Positions 23,980 through 33,102 of a stretch of DNA of 57,144 nt are shown piece by piece. Source of the DNA: CAZSAL01 sp964604825 (lineage in GTDB: Bacteria > Elusimicrobiota > Elusimicrobia > 2-01-FULL-59-12); the NCBI GenBank assembly GCA_964604825.1, contig CAZSAL010000013.1, positions 1-57,144 on the forward strand, read 5' to 3'. How positions within the stretch are numbered: position 1 is the stretch's first letter; every line of letters starts with the position of its first letter. A program made the position numbers and the translations under genes. The notes beneath the pieces were generated by a model that saw only the letters and a program-made list of their open reading frames with translations, did not search any database and was not told the origin of the DNA.

Positions 23980-24996
23980 CTACATCGTCCTTCCGACGGC
24001 TCCGGCCACCAGCCTAAGCTCATCCATCAGACGCGCAAATTGCTCGGGGAGAAGCGATTGAGGACCGTCGGAAAGCGCTTCTTCGGGTTTGGGATGCACT
24101 TCTATAATTAATCCGTCCGCGCCTACGGCCACAGACGCCTTGGCAAGAGGCGCAATGAATTCGCGGATGCCCACCCCGTGGGAGGGATCGACTATGATCG
24201 GAAGATGGCTAAGGTGGCGCACCACCGGAATCGCGTTCAGATCCATGGTAAAACGCGTCGACGTCTCAAAAGTGCGGATTCCCCGCTCGCAGAGAATAAC
24301 CCGGGGGTTCCCGTTGGTCACTATATATTCCGCGCTCATAAGCCATTCCTGTATGGTCGAAGCCAGCCCGCGCTTCAAAAGAACTGGCTTCTTTGCTTTA
24401 CCCACGGCTTTCAGCAGATCGAAATTCTGAATATTCCGGGCGCCTATCTGAATAACGTCCGCGTATTCTTCAACCATCTCGACGTCATTAACGTTCATGA
24501 CTTCCGTGATGACCGGCAGGCCTGTGTGTTTGCGCGCCTCAGCCAGAAGCTTCAAGCCCTTCTCGCCGTGGCCCTGGAAAGAATAAGGAGAAGTCCGCGG
24601 CTTAAAAGCGCCGCCGCGCAGGATTTTCGCTCCGGCCGCCTTGACGGCTTCCGCGGTGGAGAGCAGGCGCTCCCTGGTATCTATAGAGCACGGTCCCGCC
24701 ATAACCACAATTTCTCTGCCGCCGATGGATACGCCGCCGCCGATACTGATTACCGTGTCTTCTTTTTTGAATTCACGGCTGACCAGTTTATACGGCTTCG
24801 AAATGGGCGTGATAGATTCAACACCGTCCATGGCCATAAAAATGTCTTTCGTCACAATGGCGTTTTCGCCTATGACGCCGATCGTCGTCAGCTCTTTGCC
24901 GTGAGTGATATGCGGCGAAAATCCGAGCTCACGAATTTTCCCGGTGATCGCTTCCACCTGGATTCTGCTGGCATCCTTCTTCAGAGTGATAATCAT
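23980..24996 (-). CDS. aroF: 3-deoxy-7-phosphoheptulonate synthase, type I-beta
   Basis: A 338-residue enzyme for the first step of the shikimate pathway. An N-terminal ferredoxin-like regulatory domain (about 1-70) precedes the barrel, which carries VMAGPCSID, LRGGAFKPRTSPYSFQGHG and IVDPSHGVG. The N-terminal domain of this class is the site of Tyr/Phe feedback in the Thermotoga-type enzyme. It overlaps the aminotransferase gene by 4 bp (ATGA). Confidence 0.95.
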   Translation of the reverse strand: MIITLKKDASRIQVEAITGKIRELGFSPHITHGKELTTIGVIGENAIVTKDIFMAMDGVESITPISKPYKLVSREFKKEDTVISIGGGVSIGGREIVVMAGPCSIDTRERLLSTAEAVKAAGAKILRGGAFKPRTSPYSFQGHGEKGLKLLAEARKHTGLPVITEVMNVNDVEMVEEYADVIQIGARNIQNFDLLKAVGKAKKPVLLKRGLASTIQEWLMSAEYIVTNGNPRVILCERGIRTFETSTRFTMDLNAIPVVRHLSHLPIIVDPSHGVGIREFIAPLAKASVAVGADGLIIEVHPKPEEALSDGPQSLLPEQFARLMDELRLVAGAVGRTM

Positions 24997-26144
24997 GCTG
25001 CTAGAACCTCCCTTAAGGCCTTCAAGAACGTCTGATTTTGATCCGGCAATCCATAAGTGACCCGGATGTGATTGCGAAAACCATACTCATCAACCGATCG
25101 GACTATTACCCCACGGTCAAGCAGCGCTTCAAATACCTGCCGCCCCTGGCGGGGAGAAACGTCGATCAGAATAAAATTGGCTACTGAGGGAACAACCGGC
25201 AGACCCATGCGCGCCAGAGCCGGCAACATTTTCCGGCGCTCCGCTTTAATGAGATTGATTCCGCGCGTAACCTGCCCCGCATCGCTCAGGCTGGCCTCCG
25301 CCGCAACCTGCGCCGCCGTATTCATATTAAACGGCGGGCGCACCCGGTCCAGGGCCTCAATGACCAGCGGGTCGGCAAAAGCGTATCCCGCACGCAGGCC
25401 GGCCAGCGCATATATCTTGGAGAATGTCCTCAGAATAACCAGATTGGGGAATCTTTTCTGAAGTTTCATGGTGTCAGGATAATCGCGCTGCAAGGCCTTT
25501 GCATATTCATAATAAGCCTCATCCGCGACGACAAGAATCCGCCGCTTTTGTTTTGCTTCAAGCGCTGCGACATGCTGCAGGAGATGCTCCAGCTCGAACT
25601 GCGTATTGTAGGTACCGGTCGGGTTGTTCGGGTTGGCCACGAAAACCATTTTGGTATTCGGCCGCACGGCATGCCCCATTGCGGACAGGTTGTGACTATA
25701 ATGCCGCATCGGAACCGTGACGACGTCCGCACCCATCAGTTCCCCGGCCATGCGGTAGCGCGTAAAGGCGTGATCCGAAACGACAATGGAATCGTTCGGA
25801 GCAAGGAATGTTTTCCCCAACAATTCAATAAGCTCATCGCTGCCCGCGCCAACAATTACCCGTTCCGGAGCCACGCTCCATTTTTTTGCGATAGCTTTCC
25901 TCAGGGACGCGCTGTCGCCGTCGGGATAAAGATAAAAGGACTTATGCGCTCTGGAAACCGCGGCCAACCCGCGTATTGACGGTCCCAGAGGGTTTTCATT
26001 TGACGCCAGTTTGATAATCCGCCTCAACCCGCGTTCCCGCCTCACGCACTCCATAGAACGCCCGGGCAAATACGGTTCAAAGCCCTCAATTTGAGGACGC
26101 ACAAGGCGGGTAATCCATTTAGACGGCAGTCGAAATGAAGTCAT
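24993..26144 (-). CDS. hisC: histidinol-phosphate/aromatic aminotransferase (HisC family)
   Basis: A 383-residue PLP enzyme of fold type I. Visible landmarks are LASNENPLGPS, NPNNPTGT, D208-EAYYEY and the PLP Lys in RTFSKIYALAG (K243). HisC-family enzymes serve histidine synthesis, but many also make Phe and Tyr. As it sits between pheA and aroF, transamination of phenylpyruvate or 4-hydroxyphenylpyruvate (or prephenate) is the likely task, possibly with histidine synthesis too. Confidence 0.9.
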   Translation of the reverse strand: MTSFRLPSKWITRLVRPQIEGFEPYLPGRSMECVRRERGLRRIIKLASNENPLGPSIRGLAAVSRAHKSFYLYPDGDSASLRKAIAKKWSVAPERVIVGAGSDELIELLGKTFLAPNDSIVVSDHAFTRYRMAGELMGADVVTVPMRHYSHNLSAMGHAVRPNTKMVFVANPNNPTGTYNTQFELEHLLQHVAALEAKQKRRILVVADEAYYEYAKALQRDYPDTMKLQKRFPNLVILRTFSKIYALAGLRAGYAFADPLVIEALDRVRPPFNMNTAAQVAAEASLSDAGQVTRGINLIKAERRKMLPALARMGLPVVPSVANFILIDVSPRQGRQVFEALLDRGVIVRSVDEYGFRNHIRVTYGLPDQNQTFLKALREVLAA

Positions 26145-26148
26145 AAAA

Positions 26149-27213
26149 TTATTCCGTGCGGGGATAAGACCCGAGGATTTTCAAAAAGACGCAGGACTTT
26201 TCAAGCTGTTCCAGCGCCCTTTTAACACGAGGTTCCGAACGATGCCCGGCAAAATCCACGAAGAAGACGTATTCCCACGGCCTCTGACGCGTCGGACGGG
26301 ATTCGATCTTCGTCAGGTTAAGATGGTATTTCTTGAACGGTACAAGCATATCGTAGAGAGCGCCAACACGGTCTTTGACGGAAAACATTATCGAGGTTTT
26401 GTCCCGGCCCGTAGCCTGCGGCTCGCTCCTGCCAATGATAAGAAAACGCGTAAAATTAGCGCTTGCATCTTCGATACGCGATGCGACGATATTGAGGCCA
26501 TAAAGGTCGGCCGCCAGTTTCGACGCAATAGCCGCCGAATGCTTCGTGCGGCTTGCCAGCCGCGCCGCGTCCGCCGTCGATGAAGCCTCCCTTACCTCCG
26601 CGCCCGGCAGGCGAGCATCCACCCACCGCCGGCATTGCGCAAACGGTTGAGGAAAGGAAAATATAATCCGGATATTTCCTGCATCCTTCATTTTACTCAA
26701 CAGATAATGCGCTATAGGCATTTCCAGCTCGGCGCAGATGGACAGTTCGGATTCGACGAACATATCCAGCGTATGGTTAACCACGCCTTCCGTTGAATTT
26801 TCTATCGGCACAACACCGTAATCGGCGCGGCCTTTTTCCACGTCCGCAAACACGTCCGCTATCGTGCGGCCCGCTTCATAACGCGCGTTGCGCCCGAATT
26901 TTTTTATCGCCGCCTGATGCGTGAATGTGGCTTCCGGACCGAAATATGCGACGCGCAGCTTCTTCTCCAGATTCCTGCAGGCATTCATGATCTCCTGAAA
27001 AATATCCGAAAGCGCCTGCGGCGGAAAAGGCCCTTTGTTTTTTCTTCTCAGAGTTTCCAGCAGATTATGCTCCCGTCCGGGAACAAAAATAGAATCGCCG
27101 TTTTTCCGCTTGATCGCGCCGATCGCCTGCACGACGCGGCCGCGATCGCTGAGCAGACGGAGCAGTTCCTCGTCCAATTGGTCTATTTTCATGCGTAAAG
27201 AATTTAAGTTCAT
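26149..27213 (-). CDS. pheA: bifunctional chorismate mutase / prephenate dehydratase
   Basis: A 354-residue protein with three parts: an AroQ-type chorismate mutase helix bundle (about 1-85), the dehydratase domain (about 88-265, with YFGPEATFTHQAA and the catalytic NFTRFLIIG block) and a C-terminal ACT domain (about 277-350, with LTKIESRPTR) that binds Phe for feedback. It supplies phenylpyruvate and begins the aromatic block. It starts one base after the pgeF stop. Confidence 0.95.
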   Translation of the reverse strand: MNLNSLRMKIDQLDEELLRLLSDRGRVVQAIGAIKRKNGDSIFVPGREHNLLETLRRKNKGPFPPQALSDIFQEIMNACRNLEKKLRVAYFGPEATFTHQAAIKKFGRNARYEAGRTIADVFADVEKGRADYGVVPIENSTEGVVNHTLDMFVESELSICAELEMPIAHYLLSKMKDAGNIRIIFSFPQPFAQCRRWVDARLPGAEVREASSTADAARLASRTKHSAAIASKLAADLYGLNIVASRIEDASANFTRFLIIGRSEPQATGRDKTSIMFSVKDRVGALYDMLVPFKKYHLNLTKIESRPTRQRPWEYVFFVDFAGHRSEPRVKRALEQLEKSCVFLKILGSYPRTE

Positions 27214-27214
27214 G

Positions 27215-27853
27215 TTATATCCTTCTCATAATCAGCGAAACCTGGCGCTGATCCGTAGCTTCCCGGCGATAAGAAAACCACTTCCTTCCATGCATTGTAC
27301 ACGGAGGATTACCTTCAAGAACCTTAATCCCCATTCCAGCCGCCTGGAGCCTTACCTGCTTGGCCAAATCCACGGTCCAGCAATCTTTGCGCCGTCGCCG
27401 GCTTTGCGGAAAATACCGGGCAACATCCCAGCGCACCTTAAAACAGCAGGGACCGATTGCCGGGCCAAACCAGATGCGAATGTCAGCCGGACGGCATCCC
27501 CATAACTGAAGGATTTTCGTTACCGCTTTTCCCAGAATCCTTCCCTGTACGCCGCGCCAGCCGGCATGCAGCAGGCCGACTACGCCCTTTTTTGAAACAT
27601 CCAGAAAAACCGGCAGACAGTCCGCAGTAAAAATAGCCAGCGGCTGGTCAGCCTCTGCAGACAACAGGCCATCCGCTCCAGCATATATCTTTGGCCGTTT
27701 TAATTTCGGCACTACAACAAGCCGCGTACCATGGACCTGCTCGGCCATTGCCGCATGTTCCGGCCAGCGCTTATGCCGCAGCAGATCAGTCAGGGCTCCC
27801 GAAGCGCGCATATGTCCCTGCCTGCGGCCGGTAGTAAAAGAAAGAACTTTCAA
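27215..27853 (-). CDS. pgeF: peptidoglycan editing factor / YfiH (laccase-domain) protein
   Basis: A 212-residue protein of the YfiH/YlmD family. The metal-site residues are in place: AEQVHG, ADCLPVFL with its Cys, and LHAGWRGVQG with its His. Members act on purine nucleosides, and one clears wrong residues from peptidoglycan precursors. Its place beside ftsZ and mur genes fits the second idea. The start is TTG in a 4-bp overlap with pilT. It is a little shorter than the usual ~240 residues. Confidence 0.88.
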   Translation of the reverse strand: MKVLSFTTGRRQGHMRASGALTDLLRHKRWPEHAAMAEQVHGTRLVVVPKLKRPKIYAGADGLLSAEADQPLAIFTADCLPVFLDVSKKGVVGLLHAGWRGVQGRILGKAVTKILQLWGCRPADIRIWFGPAIGPCCFKVRWDVARYFPQSRRRRKDCWTVDLAKQVRLQAAGMGIKVLEGNPPCTMHGRKWFSYRREATDQRQVSLIMRRI

Positions 27854-28944
27854 CCTCTACGCGGACCAGGTGAACTCTCGCCCGCAGTTTCCACGCCGCG
27901 AACAGCCATCATAAGCTCTTCAGGGTTGGATGAAGAGGCCAGCGCCGTTTCAAGCAGGATTTCTTTGGAGTTGATAAGTCCCATAAGCGCCTGAAAAAAC
28001 GTCTGCATGCCGTAATAGGCGCCCTGCTTGATGGCATCGACGATCTCAACCAGATTATTATCGATAATATGTTTCCGCACAAGCGGCGTTACCGTCAGAA
28101 CCTCTACGGCGGGCACGCGCCCGCCTCCCGCCGCCCTGGGCAGAAGACGCTGTGAAATAACGCCGCGTAAAGTATCGCCCAGCATATACCGTACCTGGTT
28201 CTGCTGGTGAGGCGGAAAAACATCAATGATACGGTTCACGGTCTGCACGGCGTCAATGGTGTGCAGCGTGGACAGTACAAGGTGCCCGGTCTGAGCCGCG
28301 GTAAGCGCAGCCGAAACTGTTTCCAGGTCGCGCATTTCGCCAAGCAGTATTACGTCCGGATCCTGGCGCACGACATGCCGCAGCGCCTCCGGGTAGCTGA
28401 GGGTGTCCTGCCCGAGCTCGCGCTGGGAAATAATTGACTTTTTATCCTTATGAACAAATTCAATCGGGTCCTCAACCGTTACGATGTGCCGGTTGCGGGT
28501 TTCGTTTATGTAATCGATCATCGCCGCGAGAGTCGTGGATTTGCCGCTGCCCGCAGTTCCCGTTACCAGGACCAATCCTCTCGGTTCTTCGGCCAGTTTC
28601 TTTACGGATGCAGGCAGATGGAGCTCGTCAAAAGAAGGAATCTTCGCCGGAACCAGCCGCATCGCGATATTCACAACGCCGCGCTGACGGTAAACGTTGA
28701 TACGGAAACGGCCAAGCTCCGGAACGGAAACCGCAGAATCGCATTCCAGGTTTTCCTCAAACATTCTCTGCTGGCGATCGTTGAGAATCTCTTTGAGAAA
28801 CGATTTGATCACGGCCGCGGGGACGATATCCGGGCTGCGCACAAGTTCGCCATCGACCCGAAACACCACAGGAGCTTCCGATCTCAAATGGAGATCCGAA
28901 GCGCGCCTGGCGATCATCGATTTAAAAAGACCGGTGAAATCCAT
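27850..28944 (-). CDS. pilT: type IV pilus retraction ATPase PilT
   Basis: A hexameric ATPase of about 364 residues. Walker A is GTAGSGKSTT (near 129-138), followed by the Asp box (IVTVEDPIEFVH), Walker B (DVILLGEMRD) and His box (GHLVLSTLHT). These are the PilT/PilU landmarks. ATG 28944 overlaps the ftsZ stop by one base; a GTG one codon earlier is also possible. No pilin or assembly gene is in the window, so pili must be encoded elsewhere. Its presence in a division cluster is unusual. Confidence 0.93.
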   Translation of the reverse strand: MDFTGLFKSMIARRASDLHLRSEAPVVFRVDGELVRSPDIVPAAVIKSFLKEILNDRQQRMFEENLECDSAVSVPELGRFRINVYRQRGVVNIAMRLVPAKIPSFDELHLPASVKKLAEEPRGLVLVTGTAGSGKSTTLAAMIDYINETRNRHIVTVEDPIEFVHKDKKSIISQRELGQDTLSYPEALRHVVRQDPDVILLGEMRDLETVSAALTAAQTGHLVLSTLHTIDAVQTVNRIIDVFPPHQQNQVRYMLGDTLRGVISQRLLPRAAGGGRVPAVEVLTVTPLVRKHIIDNNLVEIVDAIKQGAYYGMQTFFQALMGLINSKEILLETALASSSNPEELMMAVRGVETAGESSPGPRRG

Positions 28945-30116
28945 CACAACCTCGATCGATTCGGCTTGAAGCGCAGGTATGCCGGCTTCTGCAGCTCTTC
29001 TTCAAAATCCCGAAGCTTGCCGTTGGACGAAACCATGCCGGGCTGAGCCGCATCAGGGATGAAATCGCCCGGGACCCGCGCCGCCTTTTTACGTTCGCCG
29101 TTTTGCGCAGGGCGCGTTTTCTGCAGCGAGCGCCTGTTCATGAGTCCGGAACGCGCCGCCGGAAAACCGGTAGCGATGACGGTGATCTGAATCCGGTCTT
29201 CGAGCGATTCATCAAAGGCATGCCCGTAGAATACGTGCGCCTCAGGGCAGGCGCTGTAAATATGATTCATGGCCTCGCCAACCTCGTGCAGCGTTATATC
29301 CCTGTTGCCTACGATGTTGGTAATAACACCCTTGGCTCCGTCAATCGTTACGTCTTCAAGCAGCGGGTTGCGCAAAGCGGCCTGCGCCGCTCTCAACGCC
29401 CGGTCCGGACCGCGCGCTTCTCCTATTCCCATCAGCGCTTCTCCCGCGCCGGTCATGACTGTCCGAACATTCGCAAAATCCATATTTATTTCGCCCGGAT
29501 GGGTGATCACGTTCGAAATCGCCTGAACTGCCTGGCGCAGGACGTCGTCCGCGATGCGGAAAGCATCTTCAAACCGCGTAGTAGGCTCCACTATGGCCAT
29601 CAGCCGGTCGTTGGGAATGACGATCAGAGTATCGCAATAAGCCTTCAGTTCTTTTAAGCCGGCTTCCGCCTGGGAAAGCTTTACTCTCCCTTCAAATTGA
29701 AAAGGGCTGGTAACGACGCCCACCGTTAAAGCCTTGCATTCCTCTTTTGCGATCCTGGCCACCATCGGAGCGCCGCCTGTTCCCGTGCCCCCGCCCATTC
29801 CCGCGGTGACGAAAACCATGTCCGATCCATGCAGGATTTCTTTGATTTTGTCCGAGCTTTCTTCAGCGGCCTGACGCCCTACTCCGGGATTGCCGCCTGC
29901 GCCGAGGCCGCGCGTCAGTTTTTCTCCCAGCTGAATCAATATCGGAGCCTTTGAACGGCGAAGCGCCTGAGCATCCGTATTGGCGGCACTGAATTCCACA
30001 TGACGAAGTCCGGCTTCTATCATGCGATTTACGGCATTGCCGCCCCCGCCGCCTACTCCGATAACGCGGATAACCGCGGGTTGTTCGCGAATGTCTTCCG
30101 CCAGTCTGATCCTCAT
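28944..30116 (-). CDS. ftsZ: cell division GTPase FtsZ (T7-loop Asp replaced by Asn)
   Basis: A 390-residue tubulin homologue that forms the division ring. The GGGGGNAVNRM loop, tubulin signature GGGTGTGGAP (108-117) and the C-terminal partner-binding peptide (PAYLRF near 378-383) are all present. In the T7 loop, which completes the GTPase site of the next subunit, the sequence is NMDFANVR. The first Asn and Asp are kept (N211, D213), but the third acidic residue (Asp212 in E. coli) is N216. The start overlaps the ftsA stop (TAATG). Confidence 0.95.
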   Translation of the reverse strand: MRIRLAEDIREQPAVIRVIGVGGGGGNAVNRMIEAGLRHVEFSAANTDAQALRRSKAPILIQLGEKLTRGLGAGGNPGVGRQAAEESSDKIKEILHGSDMVFVTAGMGGGTGTGGAPMVARIAKEECKALTVGVVTSPFQFEGRVKLSQAEAGLKELKAYCDTLIVIPNDRLMAIVEPTTRFEDAFRIADDVLRQAVQAISNVITHPGEINMDFANVRTVMTGAGEALMGIGEARGPDRALRAAQAALRNPLLEDVTIDGAKGVITNIVGNRDITLHEVGEAMNHIYSACPEAHVFYGHAFDESLEDRIQITVIATGFPAARSGLMNRRSLQKTRPAQNGERKKAARVPGDFIPDAAQPGMVSSNGKLRDFEEELQKPAYLRFKPNRSRL

Positions 30117-31357
30117 TAAAAAGTCTCCTCAACCCACTGTTTCACTCGGCCGACAAGGCCCGGCATGCGCATTCGCTTTACGCCGGGATTCCACTGGCCT
30201 TCGCCGCGGTAAGGAAACGCAAGAAGGCCTATTGCCGTAGCGTAGCTGGGGTGTCCCACTATGTCGCTCTTGCCGACGATGCCCTGCGGCAGTCCGAGAC
30301 GCGCGGACAACTGCAGTATCCGTTCAGCCGACTGCTCCAGCCCCTTCAGCATGGCTCCGCCGCCCGTAAGAATAGCCCCGCCGGGGACTACGCGGTCCGA
30401 ATATCCCGAAGCCTGAAGCTTATCCGCAACCAGAGAAAAAATCTCCTCCACCCTCGGCTCAATAATTTCTATCAAAGTGCGGCGGCTTACTTTGCGCGTG
30501 GTCCGCCCGTCCATCGCCGTGAATGTGACTTCGCCGTCGGTCTGTTCCAGCATGCTCGCCATGGCCACGCCGTGGGTTTCTTTTATCTGCTGCGCCTGGG
30601 AAAGGGACGTGCGCAGTCCGTAAGCCAGATCGCGCGTAACGGCATCCGCGCCGATGGGCAGCTTATCGGTGAAATGAACGCTGCCGTCAAAGTAGACCGC
30701 AAGATCAGTGGTCTGGCCTCCGATATCAATCAGCAAGCATCCCAGTTCCCTTTCCTCCTGGGTTACGACGACCTCCCCGGCGGCAAGCAATCCATAGATC
30801 GGTTCGGTGACGGAAAAACCGGCCACGTTGATGGCCTTAAAAATATTGTTGAGATGCGACCGCGAAGCCGTAACGATATGCACATTGACTTCAAGCAAAG
30901 ACCCTTCCATGCCCACGGGATTGGGAACCCCCTGCTGGCGGTCCAGCGTAAATCCCTGCGGTATCGTATGGATTATTTCCCTGTCAGAAGACATGTGAAC
31001 GGCCTGAGCGCTCTCGATCGACTTCTCAACGTCTTCGACGGTGATTTCTTTGTCGGTCCTGGCGATATTAAGCGCTCCATGATTATTAAACGTCTGCAGA
31101 TGGCTGCCACGAACGGCAATCGTAAGCTCTTTAACCAGTTCCTTTGCGGTGTCTTCCGCCTCTTCGCAAATACGCGTCACCGCCCGCGCAGTCTCATCTA
31201 TGTTGATTACGACGCCGCCCTTCAGCCCGCCGGGGCAGGCGCTGCGCGCGCCGCTCAAAATCTCAATCTGGCCGGTCTGAGCGTCACGCCGGCCGATAAC
31301 GCAGGCAACCTGCGCGCTACCTATGTCCAATCCCGCCGCAATGTCCGCTTTTGTCAT
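30116..31357 (-). CDS. ftsA: cell division protein FtsA
   Basis: A 413-residue actin-fold protein that anchors FtsZ to the membrane. It begins with the phosphate-1 loop (AGLDIGSAQVACV), has the GGQTTDLAVY and LTGGGAMLKGLEQ nucleotide segments, and ends with an amphipathic helix (GRVKQWVEETF) that serves as the membrane tether. It sits in the standard ftsQ-ftsA-ftsZ order. Confidence 0.95.
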   Translation of the reverse strand: MTKADIAAGLDIGSAQVACVIGRRDAQTGQIEILSGARSACPGGLKGGVVINIDETARAVTRICEEAEDTAKELVKELTIAVRGSHLQTFNNHGALNIARTDKEITVEDVEKSIESAQAVHMSSDREIIHTIPQGFTLDRQQGVPNPVGMEGSLLEVNVHIVTASRSHLNNIFKAINVAGFSVTEPIYGLLAAGEVVVTQEERELGCLLIDIGGQTTDLAVYFDGSVHFTDKLPIGADAVTRDLAYGLRTSLSQAQQIKETHGVAMASMLEQTDGEVTFTAMDGRTTRKVSRRTLIEIIEPRVEEIFSLVADKLQASGYSDRVVPGGAILTGGGAMLKGLEQSAERILQLSARLGLPQGIVGKSDIVGHPSYATAIGLLAFPYRGEGQWNPGVKRMRMPGLVGRVKQWVEETF

Positions 31358-31384
31358 AAATTTTCCCCCTGCAAATTCAATCCG

Positions 31385-32173
31385 TTAATTTATCCCTTTT
31401 GGCTTGACCGTTATTCGTCCTTCGCTGAAAAATCTGAGATCAGCAAGGGAAATTCCGCCCAGGCGCTGATGAGCGTCTTCCAGCACGCGGCTTAAAACTT
31501 GAAGCTTCCCTCCCGCCGATGTTTTTTCCGGCGCGCCCCAGATCACGCGCGTCCCGGTCTTAAGATCCAGAAAAACATCGCCGTAATCCATCTCGCCAAC
31601 ATCGCTCACAAGCGGCCATATCTCTGACGAACGGCTTACCGCTTCAAGCCACGGCCCTATTCTGGACAGCGACTGCGGCCGCAAAATCGTCGCCCTGGGC
31701 AATACCGGCTGGGAAGCCTCCAGAGGGAACACCTTGCCTTCTCCGTCCACACCGGAATTATTCCAGTTGACCAGAGGCTTTCTTGGCTCCAGCACTACGC
31801 TGATCCTGTTTCTTTCAAAATCTTTTTCGAAGCGGACCGCGTAAATCTCCGGATACTTCTTCAACAGGCGTCTTTCTCCGAGAAAACCGCTCCCCGGCAA
31901 CCATAACCAGTATCTATGCGCCGGAAAAAATCCGGCGATGGGTTCTTGGGACAAATGAACCGGCGCCTGGACGGCAAGTTGCGGCGTATGCGTACGAACC
32001 ATTTTCGCCAGAAACGAGTTCCCGTTGGAAACCAGCAGGGCTGCGGCAGCTAAACATCCCCCCATAATCGCTACCAGCACCAATGCCTTGCGCAGCGAGC
32101 TCATCAGCCGCTGCCGCTGCTTAGGCCTGAGAACTACATGCTGTTTTCGATACCGGCTCCGTTTAAAAGCCAA
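31385..32173 (-). CDS. ftsQ: FtsQ-like cell division protein
   Basis: A 262-residue protein with a basic head, one hydrophobic helix (about 29-48) and an extracytoplasmic part. The segment AVRFEKDFERNRISVVLEPRKPLVNW fits the POTRA/beta region of FtsQ/DivIB. Sequence similarity by eye is weak, as usual for FtsQ. Position between ddl and ftsA makes the call firm. It overlaps ddl by 11 bp. Confidence 0.82.
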   Translation of the reverse strand: MAFKRSRYRKQHVVLRPKQRQRLMSSLRKALVLVAIMGGCLAAAALLVSNGNSFLAKMVRTHTPQLAVQAPVHLSQEPIAGFFPAHRYWLWLPGSGFLGERRLLKKYPEIYAVRFEKDFERNRISVVLEPRKPLVNWNNSGVDGEGKVFPLEASQPVLPRATILRPQSLSRIGPWLEAVSRSSEIWPLVSDVGEMDYGDVFLDLKTGTRVIWGAPEKTSAGGKLQVLSRVLEDAHQRLGGISLADLRFFSEGRITVKPKGIN

Positions 32174-33101
32174 CCGCTGACTCCGCTATGCTCAACACGA
32201 GCGCGTCAAAATCCAGGCCTGCGGCGCGCGCCGCGTCCGGCAAAAGAGATGTTTCCGTCATTCCCGGTATCGTATTCACCTCAAGAAGATACGGCTCTTC
32301 CTTTTCATCAACGATCAGATCCACCCGGCACGCCCCCCGCGTGCCAAGGCATCCGGCTGCGGCAACCGCCAGCGTTTCGGAGGCTTTCGCCGCAACTGGG
32401 GAAATACGCGCGGGAATAATATGGCGCGAACCTCCTGCCGCGTATTTGGCATGGAAATCATAGAACGTCCGGGAGGCGGGCACAATCTCGATTATCGGCA
32501 GCGGCTTATCGCCGAGGATACCGACGGTTATTTCCGTCCCCTTGATGAATTTCTCCAACAGGATCTCAGCATCCAGCTTGAACGCTTTTTTTGCGGCAAC
32601 ACTGAGATCCCCAGGCCCCTGCACGATTGAAATACCTATGGCCGATCCTTGATGTACAGGCTTGACTACGAGAGGAAAACCCAGTCCGTTCGCTTGCTTG
32701 AGGACATAAGCCGGATCTGCATTGGTCAATTCCCGCCAGGCAGACGTACGCAGCCCAGCTGAAAAGAACAGCCGTTTGCTAGCCGCCTTGTCCATGGCCA
32801 GCGCCGATGCAAGAACGCCAGAGCCCGTGTAAGGAATGCCCATCCATTCAAGCAGTCCCTGCACCACACCGTCTTCTCCGCCCGGTCCATGCAACGCAAG
32901 AAAAGCGAAATTTACGCCTTCATGGCGCAGAGCATCCGGCAGATTGCGTTTTGCATCAATTCCCTTCGCGGGGAAGCCCTGCCGTTTCAGACTGGCCAGG
33001 ATGGCGCGCCCTGTTTTGAGAGAAATATCCCGTTCCGCGGAAAGCCCTCCCATCAGAACGCCGATTCTCTGACGCTTCAACCAGGCGCGGAAATCTCTCA
33101 T
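32163..33101 (-). CDS. ddl: D-alanine--D-alanine ligase
   Basis: A 312-residue ATP-grasp ligase making the D-Ala-D-Ala end of peptidoglycan. Visible signatures are GGLSAERDISLKTG, LHGPGGEDG, VKPVHQGSAIGI and LEVNTIPGMTETSLLP, spread as in DdlB. It lies between murB and ftsQ; the stop of murB is two bases upstream of its start. It is normal in length. Confidence 0.95.
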   Translation of the reverse strand: MRDFRAWLKRQRIGVLMGGLSAERDISLKTGRAILASLKRQGFPAKGIDAKRNLPDALRHEGVNFAFLALHGPGGEDGVVQGLLEWMGIPYTGSGVLASALAMDKAASKRLFFSAGLRTSAWRELTNADPAYVLKQANGLGFPLVVKPVHQGSAIGISIVQGPGDLSVAAKKAFKLDAEILLEKFIKGTEITVGILGDKPLPIIEIVPASRTFYDFHAKYAAGGSRHIIPARISPVAAKASETLAVAAAGCLGTRGACRVDLIVDEKEEPYLLEVNTIPGMTETSLLPDAARAAGLDFDALVLSIAESAVGF

Positions 33102-33102
33102 T

